Source of the DNA: Gammaproteobacteria bacterium
GTDB lineage: Bacteria; Pseudomonadota; Gammaproteobacteria; Pseudomonadales; Pseudohongiellaceae
Assembly: GCA_009922595.1 (NCBI GenBank)
Contig: RFVC01000014.1
Coordinates: forward strand, 1-47,757
DNA: 47,757 bases
Reading direction: 5' to 3'
Position numbers and translations under genes: made by a program
Notes under the pieces: generated by a model
What the model saw: the letters and a program-made list of their open reading frames with translations, nothing else
Told to the model about the DNA's origin: nothing
The model's database searches: none
In this document: piece by piece, positions 26,757-36,115 of the stretch
Numbering within the stretch: position 1 is the stretch's first letter
Layout: the number at the start of each line of letters is the position of its first letter

Positions 26757-26804
26757 AAAATACGCTGAAGGCTCTCCATTAAAATAAGCTGATGGCTCTA
26801 CCTC
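26757..26804 (+). repeat. Imperfect 24-bp tandem duplication at the addB-like start
   Basis: Copy one (26757-26780) and copy two (26781-26804) match at 18 of the first 21 positions: AAAATACGCTGAAGGCTCT against AAAATAAGCTGATGGCTCT. The second copy contains the start ATG of the next gene; the first has AAG at that place. Confidence 0.75.
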
Positions 26805-29515
26805 TACCCCTACAGTTACTGTCGCCGATTTTTGAGGCAATGCATGCCGGTCACCTGGTGCTCACGCCAAATCACCGCATGTATATCCAACTGCTTGAGG
26901 GTTATGGTCAATGGCGCCAATCCCGCTCACTAAGTTCTGTATGCAATACGCCAAGTATTTATCCCATTGATATCTGGCTTCGCAGGCAATGGACTGAACA
27001 TGATTATAACGATGAGAGTTACCTGAAGATTCTGGACCCCGCCCATGAAGCTATGGTGTGGCATGACATTATCCAACGCTCCGATCACGGTGCAGCACTC
27101 ATTAACAAGCAGGCGACTGCAAAAGCTGTGCAGGAAGCCTGGCAAACCGCCCACCTGTACGAAATTGATTTCGAGGAACTTTACCGAATTGGTTACGCGC
27201 AACAGCGGCCAGAATACGCTGAAGATTTTTCCGTTTTTGTTGAGTGGGTAAAAACGTTTGCCGCTTTATGCAAAAAACACGACGTTATCAGCCTGTCGCC
27301 ACTCGTTGAAAAAGTTATCGCCAGGCTGGAAAACGGGGCGGTAAGTGCTCCAGCACATGTAGTTGTTGCCGGGTTCGGCAACCCTCCGCCTCTATATGCA
27401 AGACTGATTCGCGCGCTTGAAAATTCCGCGCAATCATTTACCCGCTTTAATGCAGAAAAACTGACACCAAAGTGTGATGTCATGCCCTGCGTGGACTTGG
27501 AAAGTGAAATGGTCAGGGCGGCCCAATGGGCCAGGGATTGCCTGCATCAAGATGAGACGGCCAGTATCGCTATTATTTGCCAGGAAAAAAACAGGCTTTC
27601 TGAGCAGTTCAGAAAAATCCTTAACGATACTTTTTCCGATCCCTATTCAATCAATCTGAAAAACGCTGACATCAATCATAATCTTGCTGGCGCCGGTCCA
27701 CTTATCAATACGCCGATAATCGAGGCGGCCCTGTCCATCCTTCGGCTGAATACAGAGTGGGCTGAGACTTTGTCACTCTGTCACGTGCTCCGCTCTCCTT
27801 TTCTTGCTGAAGCGGACTCGGAAAGTGGCACCAGGGCTGAACTCGAATACGTCCTGCGAAGAAGCGGAGAGTTAAAAACCCGAATGGCCTGGGTGCACGA
27901 ACTGGCCGCCGCAAAGAGCAAGCCTACTTTCAGCGAAAAGCTGGGACAAAATCTCGTAGCGCTCGCTTCCCTGCGGCGTCAATTACCCCGATTGGCTGCC
28001 AGTACTGCATGGGCGGAGCTGTTTGAAAAGCAGTTGGAAATAATGGGATGGCCCGGTGAAAGAACTCTCGACAAAAACGAAATTCTGCTGATACAGGAAT
28101 GGTCCAAGGTACTGAGAATTTACAAGGAAAGCACGAGGTGGCAACAACCGCATTCCCTGACCCAGGCGCTTTCCTGGCTGCGCAGTCTTCTTTCCGCCAG
28201 TTCGATCGGTACCGGATCATACCGGGCGCGTATCCAGGTGCTGTCTCCCACAGAGGCAGACGGCATTTTTTTTTCACACACTTGGGTACTGGGGCTCTCT
28301 GAACGACAATGGCCGCTGATTAAAAAGCCAACTCCTTTTATTCCTGTTTCGTTACAAAAGAAAGCCGGAATAACCGATAGCGACGTTAAGGCACAGGCCG
28401 CACAGGCACTTGAACAACTTAACCTGTTTGTTTCTCATACCGGCAAACAGATCATTTTCAGCTATCCCTGCCAGGATGGAGATCTTTTGCTAAAACCCAG
28501 TATCCAGTTGAGACACTTCGATGAGGTACTACTTGAGAAAAAGGCCTCCACACAACTCTTAGCATTGGAACATACGCTTGGGGAAATTACTGGTCAATCT
28601 GAGACCGAAGATTTTGAAGAAACGCCTTTCATTCCCGTCACGGACAGTAAAACTCTCAAAGGAAGCGTCTCTCTCGTTGCCAACCAGGCTGACTGCCCAT
28701 TCAAGGCTTTTGCCTTGCATCGTTTGAATGCAAGGCAACTCCCGGAACCGATTGTCGGGCTCTCTGCCAGCGCCCTTGGCAGCATCCTCCATGAAGTCAT
28801 GCAGCGCTTCTGGCAAGTACTGAAGGACCAGGCCGCTTTATTGGCTTTGTCAGACCAAAATATCAGTGAATTGCTGGATAAGGTAGTCACTACATCTCTG
28901 ACATCCAGCTCACTTTTCTATCCTTACACCATGACTGCCACATTCCAGGCACTTGAAAAGCAGCGTTTGATTAAACTCCTTCGCAGCTGGATTGAGGAAG
29001 AGCGCAAGCGTGGCGCTTTCTCCGTTCTCGAAACAGAGAAAAAGATAAGCTGGCAATATGCCAGTCTCAAGTTTGACTTGCGTATAGACCGACTGGACCT
29101 GCTGCCTGATGGCAAGCTTGTCCTGGTCGACTACAAGTCAGGAAAAAACAGTGAAATTAACTGGCGTGATGAACGGCAGACTGAGCCTCAACTGATGCTC
29201 TACTCACAGGCAGTGGAAGCTGAAGGAATGCAAAGTATAGAAGGACTATTCATTGGCCAGATTCACATTGACGAATCCCGATACAAGGGGATCAGCAATA
29301 GCGATGATATTTATCCAGGCAGTCACCTGAAGAACAAACAATTCCCTGACGCCCCGACATGGTCGTCATTGCACAAGGAATGGGAAAGCACGCTTTCCGA
29401 ACTCGTAAATGAATTCATAAATGGGTTTACCCTGGTCGCGCCTAAATCCTATAACAGCTGTACCTGGTGCCATCTGCGGGCATTCTGTCGAATCAATGTG
29501 AGTCTTTCTCCATGA
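26792..29515 (+). CDS. AddB-like PD-(D/E)XK exonuclease with Fe-S staple
   Basis: A 907-aa RecB-type nuclease subunit (known in proteobacteria as a probable DNA repair protein/AddB-like). The N-terminal two thirds is a helicase-like fold without an intact P-loop. The C-terminal nuclease has H667 (LHEVMQRF), D766 (RIDRLD) and D780/K782 (VDYKSG). Four cysteines, C635 (ADCPFKAF) and C890/C893/C899 (CTWCHLRAFC, the C-x2-C-x5-C spacing), match the iron-sulfur staple that locks AddB nuclease domains. Its stop overlaps the next ORF by ATGA, so the two are translationally coupled. They should form a heterodimeric double-strand-break resection enzyme like AddAB, an alternative to RecBCD. Whether RecBCD also exists here is unknown. 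Confidence 0.85.
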   Translation: MALPLPLQLLSPIFEAMHAGHLVLTPNHRMYIQLLEGYGQWRQSRSLSSVCNTPSIYPIDIWLRRQWTEHDYNDESYLKILDPAHEAMVWHDIIQRSDHGAALINKQATAKAVQEAWQTAHLYEIDFEELYRIGYAQQRPEYAEDFSVFVEWVKTFAALCKKHDVISLSPLVEKVIARLENGAVSAPAHVVVAGFGNPPPLYARLIRALENSAQSFTRFNAEKLTPKCDVMPCVDLESEMVRAAQWARDCLHQDETASIAIICQEKNRLSEQFRKILNDTFSDPYSINLKNADINHNLAGAGPLINTPIIEAALSILRLNTEWAETLSLCHVLRSPFLAEADSESGTRAELEYVLRRSGELKTRMAWVHELAAAKSKPTFSEKLGQNLVALASLRRQLPRLAASTAWAELFEKQLEIMGWPGERTLDKNEILLIQEWSKVLRIYKESTRWQQPHSLTQALSWLRSLLSASSIGTGSYRARIQVLSPTEADGIFFSHTWVLGLSERQWPLIKKPTPFIPVSLQKKAGITDSDVKAQAAQALEQLNLFVSHTGKQIIFSYPCQDGDLLLKPSIQLRHFDEVLLEKKASTQLLALEHTLGEITGQSETEDFEETPFIPVTDSKTLKGSVSLVANQADCPFKAFALHRLNARQLPEPIVGLSASALGSILHEVMQRFWQVLKDQAALLALSDQNISELLDKVVTTSLTSSSLFYPYTMTATFQALEKQRLIKLLRSWIEEERKRGAFSVLETEKKISWQYASLKFDLRIDRLDLLPDGKLVLVDYKSGKNSEINWRDERQTEPQLMLYSQAVEAEGMQSIEGLFIGQIHIDESRYKGISNSDDIYPGSHLKNKQFPDAPTWSSLHKEWESTLSELVNEFINGFTLVAPKSYNSCTWCHLRAFCRINVSLSP

Positions 29516-32500
29516 GTGCTCCTGCAGACATCAAACAGAGACAACTGGCGCTGGATATCAGTAAGTCCTGCTGTGTGCAGGCGCCTGCCGGCTCAGGAAA
29601 AACGGAGCTGCTGACACAGCGTTACTTATCCCTCCTTGCATCTGCTGATCGTCCTGAAGAGATACTGGCCATAACCTTTACCCGTAAAGCCGCGACAGAA
29701 ATGCGCAATCGCCTGCTGGAAAACATGCTGGAAGCAAGCAGCCTCTCCAGCGCTGAAATAGCAGACCTGCCAGAACACAAGCAGTTTACGCTCAAGCTGG
29801 CGACGAATGTTCTTACGAGGGACCGGGAACTGGCTTGGGGCCTGCTTGATAACACGTCCAGACTTCGCATTTCCACTATCGACAGTTTTAACAGTTATAT
29901 TGCCGGTCAGCTCCCGGTCCTTTCTGAGTTGGGGATGCTGCCTGAAATTCTCGACAATGCCGACGATCTTTATAAAGAGGCCGTTCTTGAATTATTTAGC
30001 GAACTGGAAGGAGAAACATCGTTAAGTGGGCATTTACGGCTGCTAATGCAGCACGTTAATAACCAGTGGCAGACACTTTCAGACCTGCTAATTCAATTAC
30101 TGCAAAAACGTGACCAGTGGCTTGGCAACATCCTGGATATTCGCAACCATGCTGAGAATGCCAGGCACATCCTGGAGGCAACGCTTCAATCCATCATCAC
30201 AATCCACCTGGAAGTCCTTGCTGACAACCTGGAAAACCATAGATCAGAACTCATTCCCCTCCTGCAATTCGCACTCAAAAATTTACGCCTTGCGGGTAGC
30301 GACGAATTCTCGGATTTAAACCTGGGCGAACAGCTGCCCGGAACATCGCCGGAGCACCTCCAGGACTGGCGTCTATTGAGCACATTACTGCTTACCAACT
30401 CCCACGATTTGCGAAAACAGGTAGATAAACGCACAGGATTTCCGGCCGCAACTGAGACTAAAGACAAGGAGGAAAAGGAAAGACGCAAAACGATGAAAAC
30501 ACAGATGATAGAACTGCTTAAACGGTTTGCTGAGGATCCACTGCTACCCTCCTTGTTTGCAGAATTCAGGCATCTACCTTCACCAGAGTTTCCTGAGGAC
30601 CAGTGGCAGGTGATGGAAAGCTTCACTGCATTGCTGCCGGAGTTGGTCTCCCGCCTTTCCCTGGTCTTCAGTAGGCACAGTCAGGCAGACCATATACAGG
30701 TCAGTATCGCGGCACTTTCAGCACTCGGCCCCGTTGACCGTCCAACCGATTTAGCCATGCGCCTGGACTACCAGTTAAACCACATCCTTGTTGATGAGTT
30801 CCAGGATACCTCGAGTATGCAGATTGCACTGCTTGAAAAGTTGACCCTAGGCTGGCAGCCAGAAGACGGACGCACCCTGTTTATCGTCGGTGATGGTATG
30901 CAAAGCTGTTACGGCTTCAGAAATGCCAATGTCGGGCTGTTTCTTAGTGTCAGGGACCTCGGCATTGGCGACATCAGGCTTACGCCGCTTCAGCTTACGG
31001 CGAATTTTCGCAGCCAGGAAAATATCGTGTCATGGGTCAACGAGTGGTTCAGCAAGGCGTTCCCTGCCATGGATGATATTTCCCGCGGCGGGGTTAAATT
31101 CTCGCCTGCTACTGCCGTTTTACCTGCCCTGAATAATCCTGGTGTCTGCACAACACTCATCACAGGTGATGGTGATGCTGAGAATGCCAAGAGTTTACTC
31201 AGGCAAGAGGAAGGCGAAGTGGTAGCGAAAAAGGTAAACGCACTGCTTAAGCAGAATCCCAAAGATTCCATCGCCATTCTTGTGAGAACCCGCAGCCACC
31301 TCGATGCAATTCTGCCGGCGTTGCGCAAAAATAATATCAGCTGGCAGGCGAATGATATCGACCCCCTCGACAGCTATTCTGTCATCCAGGATCTCCTGAC
31401 GCTGACCAAAGCCCTACTCAACATTGCGGATACAACAGCATGGTATGCGTTGATGAGAACGCCGGTGGGAGGCTTGCCCCTGGCAGACATCCACGCTTTG
31501 TCAGAAAAAGTGCAGCGCGGAGAATCCACAGCCTGGCATTGCCTACAAAATTTTTCACAGTGCTCCTCCCTGTCAAATGAGGCTGCTGCCATTCTTAAGC
31601 GTATTGTTCCTGTGCTTGAAACGGTTATGAAAGAGCGTTGCCGGTTGCCCCTGGCCACCTGGATAGAAAAAGCATGGCTGGCGCTGGGCGGGGCGGCCAC
31701 ACTGAGTGATGCCGCTGAGATCCAGGCCGTCGCTGATTATTTTCACCTGCTGCGAGAAGCCGATGATGGAGGTGACATACCTGGAATACATCAGTTTGAA
31801 ACCACACTGCATAAGGCTTTTGCCGCAGGGCGAAGCCCCGACAGCCGGGTCACGATCATGACTATCCATAAAGCCAAGGGGCTTGAATTTGATCATGTCG
31901 TGCTGCCAGCCCTGGAACGAAAACCACGATCTGATGGCAATCCGCTGCTCCGCTGGCGTGAACATATCAATGACAGAGGACAGTATGAATTGTTAATCAG
32001 TATGCCGGCTGAGAAAGGCCAGGAAGCAGATCCCATCTACCAGCACCTTAAATACGAGGCCGGACTGCAGCAACGTCTCGAGAACACACGCCTGCTCTAT
32101 ATTGGTGTTACCCGCGGCATCAAAAGCGTGGCCATGACCGCCACCATTGCAGAAGATAAAGGTGAACTAAAGGCACCTGATAAAAATTCCTTGCTGAACT
32201 CGCTCTGGCCGCAAATGGAAAAAACAATGGGCGGCATAGAATTGATAAAACTTGACGACAGTATCAATACTGAAGAAGCAGCGCTTAACCCGACCCTGCT
32301 TTCGCGACGTCTGCCACCCACCTGGAAAAACAGTTTCACCCTCTTGGCTAACGAAGAGGAGAAAGATACTCTGCTACCTGACATTGAGACCGCGCATGAT
32401 AATCTGCTGGAAAGAAAAATTGGCGATCTTGTCCATGATCTTCTGCACCGTGTCGCCCTGGGTCGGCTGGACCTTGGTAATGCGGCACAGATGGACAATA

Positions 32501-32943
32501 TGGGAAAACGCTGTCTTGTCGAACTTGAGGGTCTGAGCCCGGACCCGGACAAATCTCTTGCAGTGATTAAGGAGCAAATGTCGGCCTGCCTGTCAGATGA
32601 ATACTTCAACTGGCTGATTAATCCGGCACACCAGGAAGCAGCCAGTGAACTTGAAATGAGCGATTATCGTTCCTCGCAAAGGCATGCCTCGGTGATTGAC
32701 CGGACTTTCATCGACGAATCCGGCACACGCTGGATAATCGATTACAAGTCATCGCGCTTGCCGGAAGACTCCTCCCTCGAGGATTTTCTTCATCAACAGG
32801 AAGAAAAATATGCGAACCAGTTGACTCGTTACGCCTCCCTGTTCCAGGCCATGGGAGAGAGCGAAATAAGGACCGCGCTCTACTTTTCAGCGCTTGCTCG
32901 CTTCCATGAAGTGAAGCTCCCCTCATCGATTCCCAGCACCTAA
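29512..32943 (+). CDS. AddA-like UvrD-family helicase-nuclease
   Basis: A 1143-aa superfamily 1A helicase with a C-terminal nuclease. Walker A is GSGKT (27-31), followed by ITFTRKAATEMR (motif Ia), DEFQDTS at 428-434 (Walker B), VGDGMQSCYGFRNA and TANFRSQENI (motif IV). VTIMTIHKAKGLEFDHV is motif V, and LLYIGVTRG is motif VI. The C-terminal PD-(D/E)XK domain has IIDYKSS (D1077, K1079). The start ATG 29512-29514 overlaps the upstream TGA; an ORF start 45 bp earlier is inside the previous gene and less likely. It pairs with the AddB-like protein as the motor subunit for end resection. Length and domain order match AddA/RecB-type helicases. Confidence 0.9.
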   Translation: MSAPADIKQRQLALDISKSCCVQAPAGSGKTELLTQRYLSLLASADRPEEILAITFTRKAATEMRNRLLENMLEASSLSSAEIADLPEHKQFTLKLATNVLTRDRELAWGLLDNTSRLRISTIDSFNSYIAGQLPVLSELGMLPEILDNADDLYKEAVLELFSELEGETSLSGHLRLLMQHVNNQWQTLSDLLIQLLQKRDQWLGNILDIRNHAENARHILEATLQSIITIHLEVLADNLENHRSELIPLLQFALKNLRLAGSDEFSDLNLGEQLPGTSPEHLQDWRLLSTLLLTNSHDLRKQVDKRTGFPAATETKDKEEKERRKTMKTQMIELLKRFAEDPLLPSLFAEFRHLPSPEFPEDQWQVMESFTALLPELVSRLSLVFSRHSQADHIQVSIAALSALGPVDRPTDLAMRLDYQLNHILVDEFQDTSSMQIALLEKLTLGWQPEDGRTLFIVGDGMQSCYGFRNANVGLFLSVRDLGIGDIRLTPLQLTANFRSQENIVSWVNEWFSKAFPAMDDISRGGVKFSPATAVLPALNNPGVCTTLITGDGDAENAKSLLRQEEGEVVAKKVNALLKQNPKDSIAILVRTRSHLDAILPALRKNNISWQANDIDPLDSYSVIQDLLTLTKALLNIADTTAWYALMRTPVGGLPLADIHALSEKVQRGESTAWHCLQNFSQCSSLSNEAAAILKRIVPVLETVMKERCRLPLATWIEKAWLALGGAATLSDAAEIQAVADYFHLLREADDGGDIPGIHQFETTLHKAFAAGRSPDSRVTIMTIHKAKGLEFDHVVLPALERKPRSDGNPLLRWREHINDRGQYELLISMPAEKGQEADPIYQHLKYEAGLQQRLENTRLLYIGVTRGIKSVAMTATIAEDKGELKAPDKNSLLNSLWPQMEKTMGGIELIKLDDSINTEEAALNPTLLSRRLPPTWKNSFTLLANEEEKDTLLPDIETAHDNLLERKIGDLVHDLLHRVALGRLDLGNAAQMDNMGKRCLVELEGLSPDPDKSLAVIKEQMSACLSDEYFNWLINPAHQEAASELEMSDYRSSQRHASVIDRTFIDESGTRWIIDYKSSRLPEDSSLEDFLHQQEEKYANQLTRYASLFQAMGESEIRTALYFSALARFHEVKLPSSIPST

Positions 32944-33007
32944 GCCCCCTTTCCAGACTCTTATTCAGGCCTTTATCCGGTTTTTAAAGGAATCAGCCGG
33001 CATTAGG

Positions 33008-33035
33008 TGTACAGACAGGCTTAAGCCTTTATAAT
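33008..33035 (+). promoter_or_regulatory. Candidate aroG promoter with palindromic spacer
   Basis: TGTACA (33008-33013) and a perfect TATAAT (33030-33035) are 16 nt apart. The spacer contains the 12-bp palindrome AGGCTTAAGCCT (33017-33028), well placed to be a repressor operator for a feedback-regulated pathway gene. The -35 box is weak. Confidence 0.45.
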
Positions 33036-33065
33036 GCGCGCCTTTTCACCAAAGATGCCAGGATC

Positions 33066-34139
33066 ATGTCAGAGCTTGTCACAGAAAATCTTAATATCGG
33101 CGAATACCAGACGCTTATCACGCCTGAACAGTTAAAGGACCGTCTGCCCCTGTTTGGCGAAACCGCAGATATTGTCGCCAATAACCGCCAGGCGCTCCGC
33201 GATATTCTTGATCGCAAAGATCACCGCCTAATCATGGTCGTCGGTCCCTGCTCGATCCACGATGTGGACGCAGCACTAGACTATGCCGAGCGACTGAAAG
33301 CCCTCTCGGAAGGAGTGAACGACACCTTGTTCTTGATCATGCGGGTGTATTTTGAAAAGCCGCGAACCTCAACAGGATGGAAGGGTCTGATCAATGATCC
33401 TGACATGAATGACAGCTTCAAAATCGAGGAAGGACTTCACAAGGGCCGCAGGCTGCTGCTGAAACTCAGCGCCATGGGTTTGCCAACCTCTACTGAAGCG
33501 CTCGATCCCATATCTCCACAGTACCTCCATGACATTATTACCTGGTCTGCAATTGGTGCCCGCACCACTGAGTCTCAGACTCACAGGGAAATGTCCAGCG
33601 GCCTGTCTTCACCGGTCGGGTTCAAGAATGGCACCGATGGAGGTCTTGAAGTCGCCATCAACGCCATGAAAGCCGTCAGCAGCCCTCACCGGTTTCTTGG
33701 TATCGATCCGAAAGGCAAGGTCAGCGTTGTTCACACCAAGGGCAATCCTTATGCCCATGTCGTTCTACGTGGAGGCAATGGTATGCAGAATTACGATTCA
33801 GTCAGTGTTGCCCAGTGCGAAGAGAAATGCGCAGCCGCCGGAGTCTCCAGCAATATCATGATCGACTGCAGCCACGCGAATTCAAACAAGGATCACAACT
33901 TGCAGCCGCTCGTGCTGGAAAACGTGGTTAACCAGATTCTCGAAGGCAACCAGTCCATAATTGGCCTGATGATGGAAAGCAATATCCGGGACGGACGCCA
34001 AGACATACCTGAAAACCTGGCAGACCTGGAATACGGCGTCTCTGTGACTGATGCCTGCATCGATTGGGCCACAACGGAGCAATGCATACTTCATGCCCGG
34101 GACAAGCTCAAGGATGTGCTGCCGAAAAGACTAGGCTAA
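33066..34139 (+). CDS. aroG: 3-deoxy-7-phosphoheptulonate (DAHP) synthase, class I
   Basis: A 357-aa type I-alpha DAHP synthase, condensing phosphoenolpyruvate and erythrose 4-phosphate in the first step of the shikimate pathway. Diagnostic segments are VVGPCSIHD (metal Cys and PEP site), KPRTSTGWKGLINDP, SPVGFKNGTDG and DCSHANSNKDH. The N-terminal extension typical of the feedback-sensitive enterobacterial isozymes is present. Which amino acid (Phe, Tyr or Trp) inhibits it cannot be told by eye, so the symbol is by nearest family. Stop codons of this gene and the convergent PQQ gene are only 2 bp apart. Confidence 0.92.
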   Translation: MSELVTENLNIGEYQTLITPEQLKDRLPLFGETADIVANNRQALRDILDRKDHRLIMVVGPCSIHDVDAALDYAERLKALSEGVNDTLFLIMRVYFEKPRTSTGWKGLINDPDMNDSFKIEEGLHKGRRLLLKLSAMGLPTSTEALDPISPQYLHDIITWSAIGARTTESQTHREMSSGLSSPVGFKNGTDGGLEVAINAMKAVSSPHRFLGIDPKGKVSVVHTKGNPYAHVVLRGGNGMQNYDSVSVAQCEEKCAAAGVSSNIMIDCSHANSNKDHNLQPLVLENVVNQILEGNQSIIGLMMESNIRDGRQDIPENLADLEYGVSVTDACIDWATTEQCILHARDKLKDVLPKRLG

Positions 34140-34141
34140 AC

Positions 34142-36010
34142 TTACTGTTCTGGCCTAAATGCCAGCAGCACATTCCCTGGCAGACCAAACAAGCCATAGC
34201 CGGACTGCACAAATAAAGTGCCGTTAGCCGCCCAGATAGAGAAATTATCAATAGCACCGCCGCGGGCTTCTATGCCGTTAAGCGTTTCAAAAGGCCTGCC
34301 GGTATCAAAACTGAAAATGGGTTCCCCGCTGCCGCTGTCGAAGACTTTTACAAACCCGTCATTGGCACCCTGAACGATAGCCCCGTCTACAAGTAATGTA
34401 GCTGCAGACATTCCCCAGTTGCGGTCACAACTGGGAAGATAATCTCGCCTGTCCCCCGAACAGTCCGGGGTGTGGTGGTATTCCCAGGCGATCGACCCGC
34501 TATCAACATCCAGGGCAAAGAGCCCCGGATCAATTCCATCCGCCGTTGAATCCGTTGTCATGTTGTTGGCGGCGTAAACTTTTTCACCGTCATAAGCCAT
34601 GGCCCAGTGAATACCTCCAATGGCACCACCAGGACCAACCTTCGTGTTCCAGATCAGTTCACCCGTATCAGGATTCAGAGCCCAGACATCCCCGCTCTTT
34701 TGCCCTGCCAGCACCAGGTCTGAACCATCACTGCGCTGTGCAATCATGATGGCCGCGCCAAAGTCCACATCCCGGTTGATGCTGTCTGCTGGCGGACAAT
34801 TTGGGCCTTCAGGGTTGTTAGTGCAGCCACTGATGTAAATATCGTTGGCAGTCGCCTGAAATTTCCAGGCCAGTGAACCATCATCAAGTCGGATTGCCAG
34901 AATGGCGTCACTGGTGTCTGTGGCAGGCGCGGAAGTATTTTCACCGGTACCCACATAGATCAGTCGCCTTTTTTCATCTATGGCCGGCGCTGTCCAGATA
35001 GGCGCACCTGAAGGTCCCCACTGCTGGGTACCGACCCGGCTGACCGTGGTGGGCCTAGCATCTTCCATGGTGTGATAAACCCACTGCCTTTCCCCTGTCA
35101 TGACGTCCAGCGCCACCACTGCACCATGGCTGGTACAGCATTCATATTCGGGTGCTGCTCCCATTAAAAGCTCGCCTGAGGAAATGGGGACATAAACCCT
35201 GTCCTCGAAGAGCACAGGCATGGCGGTGACATTCGACACGCTGGTGACCTGCACACTTACATCCCAGAGAATTTCTGCTGTCACTGCATCCATCAAGAGT
35301 ACATGGGCAGAGTTGTCGCCAAATACCAGGACCGGACGACCATCTTCAAGCGAGTGATAGCCCACGGTAGTACGCAGGGGGATGTCATGTTCGTAAACCC
35401 ATTTCACACAGGGTTCTGCTCCCCCTATATCCATGGCAAATAACTGGCCGGAATCCACGATGGGGTAATACATGGTATTGCCCACAATGGCAGGCTGGGA
35501 ACGCATGTTAGCCGTTGAAGGAAAGCCCATGGCCCAGGCCAGTTCAAGGTTGCCCATGTCACGAGTGGTCAATCCAACCTGCTCAGCTGTCAGGCGGCGG
35601 TGATTCATTCGGTCAAAGCCCTGTGTCCAGATAGTAGGCTCACCGGTATCTACATCCATTCTTTCGGCGGGACAGATATTTTCATTGACCCAACTGTTGT
35701 CGATATCTGCGGTCGCAGAAAGATAAGCGACGAGATTGTTTATGTCGTCTTCAGAAAGACCGGCTGCCTGGACGCGCATCTTGCCGTGCGTCAAGGCGTA
35801 ACGGACGGCCCTTGGTCCCATGCGCTTCAATGTCTCGAAAGTCGGCGACTTGGTTTCTTCGGGCATGTTGTGACAGGTCGCGCAGGTTTCCTCATAAAGT
35901 CGCAGGCCCTCTTCGTTGGTATCAGAGCTGACTACTGCATCCTGCGCTAAAACCTGCCATGACACTGACAGAAAAAAGTATAGAAAAATATGCTTGAAAG
36001 TTGCTGACAT
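34142..36010 (-). CDS. Secreted cytochrome c / PQQ beta-propeller dehydrogenase (PVA dehydrogenase-like)
   Basis: A 622-aa periplasmic protein. A signal peptide (cleavage after VLA, residue 22) is followed by a heme-binding CATCH (C43, C46, H47) cytochrome c domain to about 105, then an eight-bladed PQQ-type propeller (about 125-620) with repeated blade motifs such as DPDTGELIW, DVDSGSIAW and DVMTGERQW. Adjacent cysteines in YECCTSHG resemble the vicinal disulfide of PQQ alcohol dehydrogenases. This cytochrome-first order is that of polyvinyl alcohol dehydrogenase, so an alcohol substrate is inferred. Start ATG 36008-36010 is chosen for the signal peptide; a TTG at 36043 is also in frame. No PQQ synthesis genes are in the window. 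Confidence 0.85.
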   Translation of the reverse strand: MSATFKHIFLYFFLSVSWQVLAQDAVVSSDTNEEGLRLYEETCATCHNMPEETKSPTFETLKRMGPRAVRYALTHGKMRVQAAGLSEDDINNLVAYLSATADIDNSWVNENICPAERMDVDTGEPTIWTQGFDRMNHRRLTAEQVGLTTRDMGNLELAWAMGFPSTANMRSQPAIVGNTMYYPIVDSGQLFAMDIGGAEPCVKWVYEHDIPLRTTVGYHSLEDGRPVLVFGDNSAHVLLMDAVTAEILWDVSVQVTSVSNVTAMPVLFEDRVYVPISSGELLMGAAPEYECCTSHGAVVALDVMTGERQWVYHTMEDARPTTVSRVGTQQWGPSGAPIWTAPAIDEKRRLIYVGTGENTSAPATDTSDAILAIRLDDGSLAWKFQATANDIYISGCTNNPEGPNCPPADSINRDVDFGAAIMIAQRSDGSDLVLAGQKSGDVWALNPDTGELIWNTKVGPGGAIGGIHWAMAYDGEKVYAANNMTTDSTADGIDPGLFALDVDSGSIAWEYHHTPDCSGDRRDYLPSCDRNWGMSAATLLVDGAIVQGANDGFVKVFDSGSGEPIFSFDTGRPFETLNGIEARGGAIDNFSIWAANGTLFVQSGYGLFGLPGNVLLAFRPEQ

Positions 36011-36115
36011 GACACTCGCCCGGTTGTTTCTGATATCAGGCAAGTATATGAAGCCGGAGCATGCTTGGCCAGCATGATTAAAGCTGCAGTAAAGTCGTGA
36101 AGCGGTGTACTGGTA

